DNA from: Acanthornis magna
Lineage: Eukaryota > Chordata > Aves > Passeriformes > Acanthizidae
DNA: 64,000 nt
Reading direction: 5' to 3'
NCBI GenBank assembly: GCA_036785705.1
Contig: JAWUZG010000015.1
Location: 3,673,001-3,737,000, forward strand
This document shows, in pieces, positions 24,690-35,673 of this stretch; the first letter of the stretch is position 1, and every line of letters starts with the position of its first letter. The notes beneath the pieces were generated by a model, which was not told the DNA's origin, ran no database searches, and saw only the letters and a program-made list of their open reading frames with translations. A program made the position numbers and the translations under genes.

Positions 24690-27600
24690 TCCCACTCCAG
24701 ACATTTGTTGTGAGTAACCACCACCACCTCCTGGCTGGGAAATTTTGGCCTGTTTACTTTGCCATAATTTTATTGCCTAATGCAACTTTAAGTTTTCTCA
24801 GCAAGTTCATTAAAAGATATGTGTTTTTCTATAATAAAAGCAGGAATATGTATCATCTTAGCTATGGAGAAATGTTGGTTATTTCGTAAATCTAAATGTA
24901 TTTTGATTGGAGATGAAAATTGACAGTGCTTCCCAGAAGAAAGCTTGATCCTGCACAATACTACTTCGGAAGCAATTTAGGGATTATAGTTGGTATTTTC
25001 TGATATAATTGTCTCCTGTGTGGAAAATTCAGCTTGCACAAAGCCTTCAAAATTAGGCAGAGAGAGAGATTCCATAATTTTCAATCATGAAGCTGTTGGT
25101 TTAGATGAAAGGCCTTGCTGTCTTTCTGTTACAGTTTCTGTTTCCACCTTTTTGCTTGTGAGCCCTGTCCGTGTAGTCTGTAGAGCTGAAAACAGCACCA
25201 AAGCTGTGGCAAATTATTATATTTGGTGTTTCTGGTGTGTGGTATTTGAAGTATTGGAAAAACATGTTCAAAGCTTACCTGCATCAAAGGCAGAAATTTT
25301 AGATAATGTTTTGAGGAAGCTGAGAGAAAGGAAAAACAGCAAAAGCTGCTGCTGCTGCTGTGTCTGATTTTCCAGTGCATCCTTTTCAGTGGATCCCTGG
25401 GACACACCTTGAGTTCTGTACTCTCTGGAGTTCCCTTGTGGTTTCTTTTTGTCTTTTTCCTCTCAGGACCCTTTTGACCATCTGTGGCTTGTGGAGAATA
25501 TGAAAGCTCCTTCCTGTGCCCAAGATCAATAGCTTTAAAACCAGAGCACAAGAAGCCACTAATCATCTTTTCCACCAGGCATGATTAATTTCTGAAGTGC
25601 TTCAGCTAGTTCCCTTTGAAGTTCCCTTTCCATTTATTTTATTTTTTTTCAGCAAGTGTCCAAAACTCAGAGGCTCACACCCACATGTGTCCTGCAAGAG
25701 GCTGAGGCTGGCGAGGACTCCCCCAGAGCCTCTGCTGTTTGGATGTGGGTGGGCCAGAGAACTTTTTGGAAAGCTCTCCCAGATCCTGGAAATGTGATTT
25801 CAAAAGCCAGTTGAGATGTTTCCCAAAGCACCCTGGCTTCAGTGGAAAGCAGTGCTGCTTTCCTGTCTGAATCTTGGATTGAGAAAAGAAGGAAAAGGGA
25901 GGGGGAGGAAAAAACACCCCAAGCAGCCACACTACAAGATTTAATTGAGTGTGTTTCAGTTCCTCAGCCTCGCGCCAGCTGAATAAGAAAGTGACTGAGA
26001 GAAGCTACATCCCCCCGTCACCTCCTCTTCATGTGAGTAAATAAGACATTCCAGCAGTGCTGAGGCTGGGCCAGTGGAAAGATTTTTTTAATTATTATAC
26101 TATTCTTTTAAGTGTTATTTTTAGAGTGAGATCATCCACATATCCACCTGGTCTCCCTTCCTGCCTCTCCCGCAGCAACACCGAGGGCTGCTGTTATTAC
26201 AGAGCTACCCACAGAAAGAGAAGCTGCATGTGATGTGAGAATGGCTTCCCTGGGATTCTGAAACTGCACGAGTGCCACACTGCCATCTTTGCAAGTACCC
26301 AAAAAATGGTTGTACTGCAAACAGGGATGTGGCACTGGCTCCCTCAGAGAGGAACGTGCCAGCTTGTCAGTGTGGGATGTACATGAGCCTCAACACTGCT
26401 TCCAGTTGTATTTGGCCAGAGTTTTCTCATTGATCTTTGGCACTCAGAGCTGCCCTTGCGTACAAGCCATCAATGGCTGATCTGTAGCTTGTTGCTCAGT
26501 TTGCAGGTACAAATAACTCTGTGCACACATTTCCTCCTCTGCACAGGAACATTCCTAACAATCAGGCTTTGAAAAGGAGTTATGTTGTGTGTGTGTACCA
26601 AAGATATGTGCTGCTCTTGTAAGACTGGCACTGAGTGCTAGGTAGGGAAGGCATCCACAACCTGTTGCCAGGAAATCCCTCCTGAAAACAGGACTTGGCT
26701 GCTTATTTTTAATATACAGGATTTGTTTATTTTTGTTCATGCATATCTCAGTCATAACCACTTCTGGCTGCTACAGGAGCTGTGAGGCTCTGTGAGAAGC
26801 TCTGTTTTCTTCACTTTTGCAGCATTAGCTAAGGATGGAACTGAAACCTAACGAGGAAGGTTGGTTCAGCTTGGAAGCTGGCAAGGTTTCTTACCCAAAT
26901 GTATCAGCTTGTGCGTTTCTGGGCATCTGTGCTCAATATGAAGCACCTGCTCGTGTAAGGTATGCTCTGTAAAGACTGGATGGTGGCCCAGCTGAAAAGG
27001 AAGAATTCACACATTTAAGAAAAAATACCTGTTGAAGGCAGAGTGGTGAGCTAAGAAGTTCGTGACTCTGCAGCACACAGAAATATCAGGGGTGGGAGGG
27101 AAGTCTCTACAGCAGGAACAGAGAATGTAGACAGAAAATTAAAACGTTCTGCAGTGATTGCAGTAAACTGCTAATGCGCAAAACAGAGGCAAGTGGTTCC
27201 CTCTGTGGTTCTGGCAGTGCGAAATGAGTTTTCTGCTCTCTCCTAAGGGTGACCCACTTATAAAGCAGTTGAATGATGACAATAGACATCAGTGAAGCTA
27301 AAACTAAATAGATACAGCTGTACATAATTTATTAGAGGAGAATCTCACAGAAAATAGCTCTGTTAGGGAATCCAGGCCTTGGTTTTAGCTAACAGTGGAT
27401 GCAGTTTCTCCTGGTCTTACTGGAGATGTGTGTTTGTCAAACTGAGTATAAAAATTACACCCTATTTAAACTATTCTCCCTTGTTTCACTCTCATCCATC
27501 CTGGTTTTGTTCTGTATTCTAAGACTGCTTTTCATCTCCCAGAATGGGATGAGATCTCTTGTCTCTGGACACTTCACATTCTGGGGTTTCATGGTTCATG

Positions 27601-29640
27601 CCTGTGCCCCTGGTTCCTCCTTACTTGTGGCTGGATGTTATGAGGGAATCACGACCACTGTGATTTGGAATATGCACATAAACCATGGTTTTCATGACCT
27701 TGTAAACATTAGGTATTAGCAGACATTCTTCATTAAATTATATGATAAATTATATAAAAATATTTATAATTTTTTCACATTAAAAAAGAAAATAAGTATT
27801 AGTCCTTATATTGAATTTTCATGGGCTGATCAACCAGTGTGAAACAGTTTCCTGCAGGATGGTTCCCAATCTGTGTCCAGAATCAAGTGTAGTTTATATA
27901 GTATTAGTTTGGCTGATATCCAGATAAGATCTTCAAGTGAAATTCTGCCCCCAAGAAAGAAAAGGGCAGCATTGCCAACTCAAGGTTTGGTTTGTCCCTG
28001 ACCCATCCTCTTGGTTTATCTCTTAGGAAACGAAGTGATTCCCAAGGTGGCTGTTAGTGCTGAGACCATTCAAAACCATCAACTCCTATTGCTTTGAACC
28101 ATCCTAACTTCAAAACAGGCATGTGATTTTCTGTGCTAAATGCAAAGTGCAGAAAACAGTTGCTCCTGAGGCTGGGAACATGAGTGAAGGACCGAGTTTA
28201 ACTGTAATTCCAATACTTAGGGATGAGTCGTGACCCCCTAAGGCTCACCAAGTTCCCCTTAGAAAGAATGGGGCCGCTCAGAGAGTGGGGATGTTAATCT
28301 TTAGGAAAAGGCTGCCAATCCGTGAATTCCCCTTCTCCTCCCTGTGTGCCATTCCTTAATGTGTCTCTTGCACTATAGATTTTATAATTTGCTGCCCTTT
28401 TATGGCCAAGGCCTCCTTGCACCTGCTGCAGCAGCTCCAGGCAGGGAATATGGGGTACAAGTGCTTGTGCAGGAAGATGCAGGATATTTTAAGGGCTCAT
28501 TCTTTTGCCAGTGTTGCTTCATCACTGCATAGTTACTTTCTTGTTATTTTCCTCCCAGTTGGTGTTCCCATGTCTCAGCCCACAAACTGCAGGTCAGTTT
28601 GTCTCGTGGGCATTAAGGACCTGATTCACAGCTAAAAGCCTCTTTTCTGGCTTCCCTAGGTTTTGTTTTGCCCCTTGTGCAGAGGAACATGGGGGCACAG
28701 AGTGAAACTGGGATTCAGCCTTTTTGGAATGGCAGGGTTTCTCATCTGAGAAACAACGAGAGGTGAACGTGGCACAATATTAGGTCTAGCATTGACTTCT
28801 TGGGTGATATTTATTTCCTATAGTGAATAATATTAATCTGGGGGTTGGTTTTGTGTTGGTTGGTTGGTGGTTCTTTTTCTTTTTTCTCCTTTGCCTGCTT
28901 TCCTCATCCATTACAGGCTTTCCTTTCCTGTTTTTGGAGGGGTTTAGGGATGAAGCTGTAGTTTCAGTGAAGTTACTAAGAGTAGAGTTTCATCACACCC
29001 ACACAAATGATGGTTGCTGGTGCACTATTTCTGTACCAACATTGCACTGAATCTGTAGCTTTTGTATTGAGCTGCATTTTCCTCCTGAAAGGTTTTAAAA
29101 TGGTTGGTAAGAGAGGATTTGAGGTCCTTCAAATCTCACCCCCCCCTGTAAAATTAATGTTGTTATTGAACATTTTGGATGGAAAAATAATGCTAAAAAA
29201 TGCTTCAAAAATACTATGAATATAAAAATGTAAGAGGTTTTCCCTGTGGTTGTTTAATGTCTTTATCTTGTGCCCGGGAATGCTGGTTTGGATACATGTG
29301 TGAAATGGCGGGGGCTTTCCCTCCCCTTGCAAACCATTTATTTCCTTCTCATGGAGAAAGAAGCCTTGCACAGAGAAGTGAGATAAAGAGAGACAAAGAG
29401 GCTGCAAGGGATGGATGATGGAGTGCCGATATTGGCACATGTACAGGTCTGTGTTCTTTGTGGCTGACACAGTGCACTGTGCCTCGGTAATGCAGCATCT
29501 GCCTTGGCACGGGGCTCTCTAATATCCATGGAAGTTATAAAGCACATGAAGATACATTTCCTCCTCTTTCCCCGCCTTTCCCCCTTCTTTTGAAACCTCA
29601 AGGTGTTGACTGGTGGCTCACTATAGCACTTAGTTTGTTA
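24690..29640. other. Noncoding DNA, no gene seen
   Basis: The largest frames are a 148-codon minus-strand frame at 25129-25575 and a 125-codon plus-strand frame at 24990-25367, overlapping each other. The plus frame ends in a Cys run that is just (CTG)5 at about 25343-25360. Simple repeats include a GGTT/T-rich tract at 28841-28890. AT-rich DNA lies at 27720-27785. No transposon relic was recognised. Confidence 0.55.
28841..28890. repeat. (GGTT)n and T-rich low-complexity tract
   Basis: GGTTGGTT units grade into a T/C-rich run. The Trp/Phe-rich 75-codon frame across it is an artefact of this composition. Confidence 0.7.
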
Positions 29641-31110
29641 CCACCCATTCACACCTCTGCCTGCCTACTGTCCCCACCTCCTCTCGCACTTCCCTTGCTG
29701 TAACGACGTGTTGCAGAAATAAATTGTGTTGCACAATGAGTGCGTAGAAAGAACAAGAGGGTATTTAAAAGCTGAGAAATCGGAGAACTGGTGTGGAAAG
29801 AGAGAGAGAGGGAAGTGCTTTTGGCACACTGAGCTGGTTGTATATTATAATTCAAACTCGATGTCTGCTGCGCCGCAGTGATTATAACACTCATTAGAAT
29901 GCTGGAAGTCGAATTTAACGGGAAGGGATTGAAAAGCCCAGAACTTGGGGTGCTGCTTGGGAGTTCAGAGTGTGGCTTCTCTGCTTTCCTCTAGGATCTG
30001 TATGAAAAATGTTTTTCTGTTTTCATTTGTGGGCTTGTTTTTTATTTCCCCCCGCTCGAGTTTAAAACCGACAAAGGCCTTGTGAAGATTCTGCTCAATC
30101 ATGGATCCTTAGAAATCCCACTCAGTACCTTGGTGTGAAGAAAGAGACTTTCTGAGACAGAGAAATGAGTTGAAATAAACATTTAGTGTTTCAGCCATGC
30201 AGTCGTAACACTTTCCTTTAGTTCCACATCTCTCTGGGAAGATTGTCCCCCTTGATCACACTTTAAACGAGCCAGGGCCGTGCTTTGCATTCACAGCACA
30301 AGCAGACACCAGGCACCTTTTATATTCCATGCGCAAACCTCCTTTACTCACTCTTGGAAGCTGGAGCTGGAGGAGATGGTACCAAACTTTATTATTTTCT
30401 TTCCAATTCTGTTAAATTTCAGTGAGCTCCCAATTTGAAATGATGGCTTGCCCTTAAAGAGCTGCTCGCACTTGACAAGTGTGTGGCAGTACTTCATTAA
30501 TTACCAGCAGCTCTTCCCAGCACAACCTCAGTTAGGTAGAATATTTGTTCAGTGCAGATAATTATCTCTCTGTCGTTCTCTCCATCCTATCGATTCATGT
30601 GGAAAATATGATTAAAACATGAACATCTACAAATGATTCAGAATAACAAGAGAGGAAAGGCCATTGTTTTTTCGCACTGACTATACTAGATTACTATAAT
30701 TACAGCTGAATGGTTATACATTTCTCTGTGTCCCCCACAAGTCTATGCTCATTCACAGCCTTGATGTACCGTTTAAAATTAGAGAGCTTTAAAAGAAATA
30801 GCCTCTTAAGGATGTTTCTTTGACCCATTAAGGACCTTTACCTTGGCACTTGCACATGTAATCTCTGGCATAAGGTCATGCGAAGCGGGGGTAGGGCTCA
30901 GAAAAGAAACACCAACCCTTCAGACATCTGTTGTGGTGCTTGGGCCAAGAGCGGAGGGGAGGCTGTGCCAGTTCGGCAGCCGCTCCTGCAGATTGCAGTC
31001 GGCTTGCTTTTGATGCCAGCGTTAATAATGTGGGCTTCCCGCTGAGTGGGTGGCACTGCCAGATTCCTAATTAGAATCCACTAAAAGCAGCAAAAGGTGA
31101 AGTGGTCAGT
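29641..31110. promoter_or_regulatory. Cluster of candidate conserved noncoding blocks
   Basis: This is the longest repeat-poor stretch with enhancer-like texture. Sub-blocks seen: 29700-29940 (a GA run at 29797-29811, then ATTATAATTC and CATTAGAATG words and retained CpGs), 30050-30310, 30480-30900 (ATTAATTAC, GATAATTATC, ATGATTAAAAC, CTATAATTAC) and 30940-31095 (CGGCAGCCGC, TTAATAATG, CTAATTAGAATC). No open frame over 100 codons lies inside. The density of homeodomain and GATA-like words together with CpGs outside any island suggests selection. That is inference until aligned with other vertebrates. Confidence 0.4.
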
Positions 31111-31567
31111 TCTTCCCACCCCCCACGTCTTCAGCTCTTCTCCCAGCAGGTTTGTTTAGCCTCATTTTTTTTTTTTTTCCAGCTGCTTAGCCTGACAGAG
31201 CAGAGTGGGGCAGGGTCCTGTGCGCTCTTGCCTTGGTCTCAAATTAAACAACTGGAAATTTTGATCTGCTGAAGCCCTCAGGAAGGCCTGATTCACTGTG
31301 CAGTGTGTGGAGATGACAGAACTAATTTCACACTTCATCCATTGTGCGCAGTGGGTTCACTTGTTGTTCGCTCTTGCAGCTGGTGCAGCTCCTGAGACAG
31401 GACATCGTTATCCTCTCTGGATCTGCTACGGGGACGCTGGCAGAGCCTGGTTCAGAGGGTGAGAGCATGCTATGTGTGACCCATTGCCGGCTCTTGCTTT
31501 CTCTTAAGCGGCTGTAAATACTGTTGCAGAGGTTCTGTTTGTTCCCAAATAGCTTCAGGCTGCTTTT
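31111..31567. other. Noncoding DNA with poly-T run
   Basis: Contains a T14 run at 31165-31178 directly followed by CCAGCTG, a chance splice-acceptor look-alike. The remainder is unique and has no supported gene. A 168-codon minus-strand frame (31470-31976) crosses into the next CR1 and is largely explained by it. Confidence 0.5.
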
Positions 31568-31730
31568 TCATAGAATCATAGAATGGGTTGGGTTGGAAGG
31601 GACCTGAAAGACAATCTTGTTTCAACCCCCTGCCATTGGCGGGGACACCTTCCACTATCCCACATTGCTTCAAGCCCCAACTAACCTGGCCTTGGGCACT
31701 TCCAGGGATGAGGCAGCCACAGCTCCTCTT
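31568..31730 (-). mobile_element. CR1 LINE fragment (1 of 5), 3' end
   Basis: Begins with TCATAGAATCATAGAATGG, the reverse complement of the CR1 3' tail octamers. It continues through the GGTTGGAAGGGACC block, the GGGACACCTTCCACT block, a CTGGCCTTGGGCACTTCCAG block and a weakening GCAGCCACAGCTCC block. The element therefore runs on the minus strand and is heavily 5'-truncated, as is usual for CR1. Similarity fades near 31730. No coding capacity remains. Confidence 0.92.
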
Positions 31731-32811
31731 TTTGGTTGGTTCTGTATCCTTTGACAAGTTTGGAGACCCTTGAAAAGGCTCTGGCAACTCAGGCTGAGAA
31801 ATAATTAAATTGTAGGATTGTTGGCATGAAATGTGGTTAGATGTGCTTATGTCCTCTGGGAGAACAAGGTTGGAAGCAGGCAGGACACAGAGGCACAGCT
31901 TGGAGAAATCAGCCCAGGTGAGCACAAGCCAGCCTGAGTGTCCTGTGGCCACCTTTTTCCAGCTGGATGGTGGCACTTCCCAAGAGCTCTGTTGTGAAGG
32001 AATGGATAGGAAGTTCCTGAAAGATGGAATAACACTTTTCAGGATGACGCTTCTGCTTTTTTGGCTCTTCCCCTTCAGCCTTCTTTAGAAGGTGCCTTCT
32101 TAGAAGTTTATCATAGATCTGTTTCTCTCTGGTTGCTTGATAAATGAATGGGATAATTGTGCCAAAAAATATGCAAAATGAAACCTGCAAAATGTGGGGC
32201 AAAGAGTTCAGCAAGAACTGCAGACCTGGACCTGAAGTTGCTGTCACTGGACCTCTCATAAGGAATGTGCAGTGCTTTTTTCCTGACATGAAACAAGGCA
32301 TTCAGGTTTTGCTTGTGAGGGTTGAGTTGCAAATTGGAACTCTGGCTGCACAAAGTTACTTATGAATCAAAACTGGAGAAAGGAGTCCCGTGAACTCTTG
32401 CCAGCTGAAACTTCTGACTTTTCCTTGGCTTTACCTTTAATTTGCTGTTAGAAAACCTGTGATCAAGTTTTAGCCTGTGAGCCAGAATTAGCCAACTAAT
32501 CAGCAGCCTTTCTCATCGCCTGATTAAATGAAATCCTTCATACTGTCCTGCCTTTTGATCAGGAATGCAATATGATGCATATTCCAGTAATTGTGAATGC
32601 AGAACAATGAGTTTTCTGCCAGAAATATTTTAGCACAACTGCGCTGCCGCCTGCAAATAGCACCTGACTGGCCCAGCCTTTAGGATGGAAGGGAAATTGC
32701 CTTTCTTGGTGTCCACAAAATACTTACCATTGATCTGTAAATACCTTCTAGTCAGAACATTATTTTAGTGCCTTTCTATTTGAGTCCTATAAAATAAAAC
32801 AATCCCAACTC
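31731..32811. other. Noncoding DNA; one minus-strand frame of unclear status
   Basis: A 130-codon minus-strand frame (31909-32301) includes a hydrophobic run followed by a strongly basic segment, preceded by an acceptor-like TTTTGCAG ending at 32085 on the minus strand. No family is recognised and no donor or partner exon is apparent, so it is not called a gene. The remainder is unremarkable. Confidence 0.45.
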
Positions 32812-32871
32812 TTTTTTTTTTTGTTGGTTTTTTTTAAATTTGTTTGTTTGTTTTTGTCTTTGTTTTTTTTG
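32812..32871. repeat. T-rich low-complexity tract with (GTTT)n
   Basis: T11 run followed by GTTGG, T8, and about three GTTT units, then a further T8 run. It could be the remnant of a poly-A or poly-T insertion tail, but no element body was recognised beside it. Confidence 0.75.
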
Positions 32872-35240
32872 TTATGCACTAACAAGGACATATTTGTGAT
32901 AAATGTTTTGGAAAATTCCTATAACATATGTATGGATATACGTGACAAAGAGCTGAAAAGATGAAAAAAGTTCAAGTTATAGACAGGGTGAGAGAGAAAG
33001 AGTAAAAAAAATAAAAAAAGATATTCTGAGAGACAGCAAATGTGTATCTTTTGTTTGGTAATATGGTATCCATGTAATGTCTCTGAAATAGCCACAGTTA
33101 AAGTTCATGCTACATTAGGAAAGCAAAGTGGTTTACATTGAAACTTAATAGAAGTCAATTGTGTTTGAAACATCTGATGCAGAAATAAAACACCTTATGT
33201 TTTATGGGAGTGAGGAGCTGCATATTTGGCACTCGTTCTTCTTTCTAAACACGTGTGCTCCCTCTATCAGTTTGAGATAATCCAGGTCTGGCTCCTGCCC
33301 AGTCACTCCTCCTAACCAGAATTACGTGAGACAAGCTGAGCTTCCTCCACGCTCTCCACTCCCTCTTGGACCACTAATTGCCCTGAGTGAGAATTAGTTG
33401 TCGTCTTCTACAAATATTCCACCTTCCAAGAGAGCATTATTAACAATGGATATCTTTTACTTTCATCAATGAGTTATTTTCTTTGTTTGGGAAGGCCTTG
33501 GGTATTATCCATTTACATATATACATTTTTTTCCTTGTTGCAAACTTCAAACACTTGAAGTTCACATCCGAGCATGATCTCTAGGACTGCTGTTGTTTGA
33601 TCCACTCCCCTACACAACCAGAAAATGAAATTTCACTGACAAAACCACTCTGTTTTATAGGTAGGTATGGCCATAAGCTGATCCTCCAATTGAGCTAAGT
33701 TATCCTGTGGACACCTTCCAACTTCGGCTGCCTTCCACTCAATTACATGCTAATTTTCCTAATCCTCTATTTGACAGGCAGAAATTTTTATGGTTTTGCA
33801 TTCCAGCTGAAATGGGAACCTCTATTCTTTGCTGCTTTAGATGTGTGGAGGTGTTCACACCTCCGGAGTGTCGGGGGATCTGAATACACAGAGTCAGGCT
33901 ATGAGAACATAATCTAGAATTTGCAAATATTAGTGCACTTCTGCACCCTCTTCTTTCTGAGGGGCTGAAAGCCAATTCAATTAGCTATTGAAGTGTTCTA
34001 TTTAGTAGATTAGTTGGGATTTGGATTTTAAGACAGGATTAATGTGGTGTTTTGGGTTTTTCCCTACAAGGTTATATGTCAAGTCTACAAGACAACTGAA
34101 AATAACCTAAACTCAAAATCCAAAGTTCAGTGCTGTCACTATTCCTTCAGTTATCCTCCCTTTGAATGTCACAGTGTCTTCAATGGGAGCAAGTAGCAAA
34201 CTTTATCCAATCACTTGTGCACATGAGGTTCAAACTAAGCAACTTTAAGTAAATGACATGTTTGTTTTTTCCTTGTCTAAATTTAGGCAAGCTAATGTGT
34301 CAAAATACTCTCTGTTAAAAATAAAAAAAAAAGAAGGAAAAAGAAAATGTGAGCTCATCAGCCACACTTAAGATTATATGCATTTAGCCTAATTGTTCAA
34401 AATAATGCTTTTATTTTGCTGTATAAATCTTAAATTCTGATGGAAAATTAATATGAAAAGTTTTGAAAGTCTGTATATGTTTTGTACAGCTAACAGTCAT
34501 TTGACCTAGCAATATTTCCTATTCTTTCTGTGTATTTTAATTAGATGTTAAGGATAGAATTTGGATAGGCCCTTTTTTCAGTTTATGGTGTGTTATTGGA
34601 AATGGGGATTTTCTTTAGATTCTTGATCTGTGCAAGAAATGGCGATCAGGTTGTTCTATTTCATGTAGCAATATATTAAAACATATTCTCCTAACAGCTA
34701 TTTCTGTTAAATAGAAATCGTTCAGTTTTGTACCTGTTTCACAAATAGGAGAACAATTTATTTTGTGAAACAATCCAAAGATTGTGGAAAACCTAACCCC
34801 AAAGGAGAATGTGATAACGCAGTGAACTTTTTATGTCAAAATTTTAAACTCTGCTCTGGCATTCCCATTCCTAGGGGATTAATTTCCATGGCACTGTAGC
34901 TGTAAGTCACCTTCATTACCAGGCTTTGTTTTTGTTGGCATTCTTGGAGGTTTTCCTTTTTTCCTTTGCAAAACTCTGGTGAGTATGTGAAGACAATCTG
35001 GTTTGCTGTGCCTGAGGACGTGAGGGAGGTGAGTCTGTCCGTAAAGAGCAAGGGCTGTGGTTCTGCAGAATTCAGCAGTGCCCTGCACAGCACAATTAGT
35101 CATGGGTAAGGAAAAGTGTTCTGCTCAGCCAGAATTCAGCACTGAGCACAGAAACAGAAAGGAGCTTAAGCACAGAGTTTGTGGAGAATGTAGAACTGTA
35201 TTTGTAAGTCTAATCCTCTCTGAACCACTGACTAGTGGCA
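32872..35240. other. AT-rich noncoding DNA, no gene seen
   Basis: Frames are at most 85 codons and unrecognisable. A-rich runs occur near 33003-33020 and 34320-34345. The interval 34380-34760 is especially AT-rich. No mobile element was recognised. Confidence 0.55.
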
Positions 35241-35520
35241 TCATAGGATGGTTTGGGAGGAAGAGATCTCACAGATAATCCTGTTCCATCCCTTGCCATG
35301 GGCAGGGACACCTTCCACTGTCCCAGGCTGCTCCAAGCCCTGTCCAGCCTGGCCTTGGACACTGCCAGGGTTCCAGGGGCAGCCACAGCTTCTCTGGGCA
35401 CCTGTGCCAGAGCCTCAGCACCTGCCGAGTAAAGATTTTCCTCCTAACACTTAATCTAAACCTCCTCTCTTTTAGTTTAATATCATTACTCCTCGTCCTA
35501 TCATTACGTCTTGAATACAT
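35241..35520 (-). mobile_element. CR1 LINE fragment (2 of 5)
   Basis: Starts at a degenerate TCATAGGATGGTTTGGG, then CATGGGCAGGGACACCTTCC, CAGCCTGGCCTTGGACACTG, GCCACAGCTTCTCTGGGC and a block ending in TCGTCCTATCATTAC. These follow the order of the avian CR1 3' end read from the minus strand. On the minus strand about 35400-35520 still encodes a CR1 ORF2 C-terminal-like peptide (FRLSVRRKIFTRQVLRLWHR), now out of frame with the rest. Several substitutions and small indels show an old, dead copy. Confidence 0.92.
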
Positions 35521-35602
35521 CTTCAAGATTCAAAAGCCTACACAATATGAAATTTCTTCCTGCTTTTAGCTATGGCGACTTCAAGCTTTGAGCTATTGTG
35601 GG

Positions 35603-35673
35603 ATTTTTTTTGGTTGTGTTCTTTTTTGTTGTGGGATTCTTTTTTGTTGTTTTTGGTTTTTTGGGTTTTTTTG
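35603..35673. repeat. T/G-rich low-complexity tract
   Basis: Runs of T6-T8 separated by GTTGTG and GGG words, with GTGGGATT present twice. It begins about 80 bases after the end of CR1 fragment 2. It is too impure for a named microsatellite. Confidence 0.75.

Noticed and set aside
25343..25360. Cys-rich C-terminus of a 125-codon plus-strand frame
   Set aside because: It is a (CTG)5 run read in one frame; the rest of the frame shows no protein family and overlaps a longer minus-strand frame.
31165..31184. T14 run followed by CCAG, looking like a splice acceptor
   Set aside because: No supported coding exon or donor follows; T runs next to CAG are frequent in this window (also 14293-14307).
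31470..31976. 168-codon minus-strand frame
   Set aside because: Its middle is the CR1 fragment read across the 3' end of the element, so it is not an independent gene.
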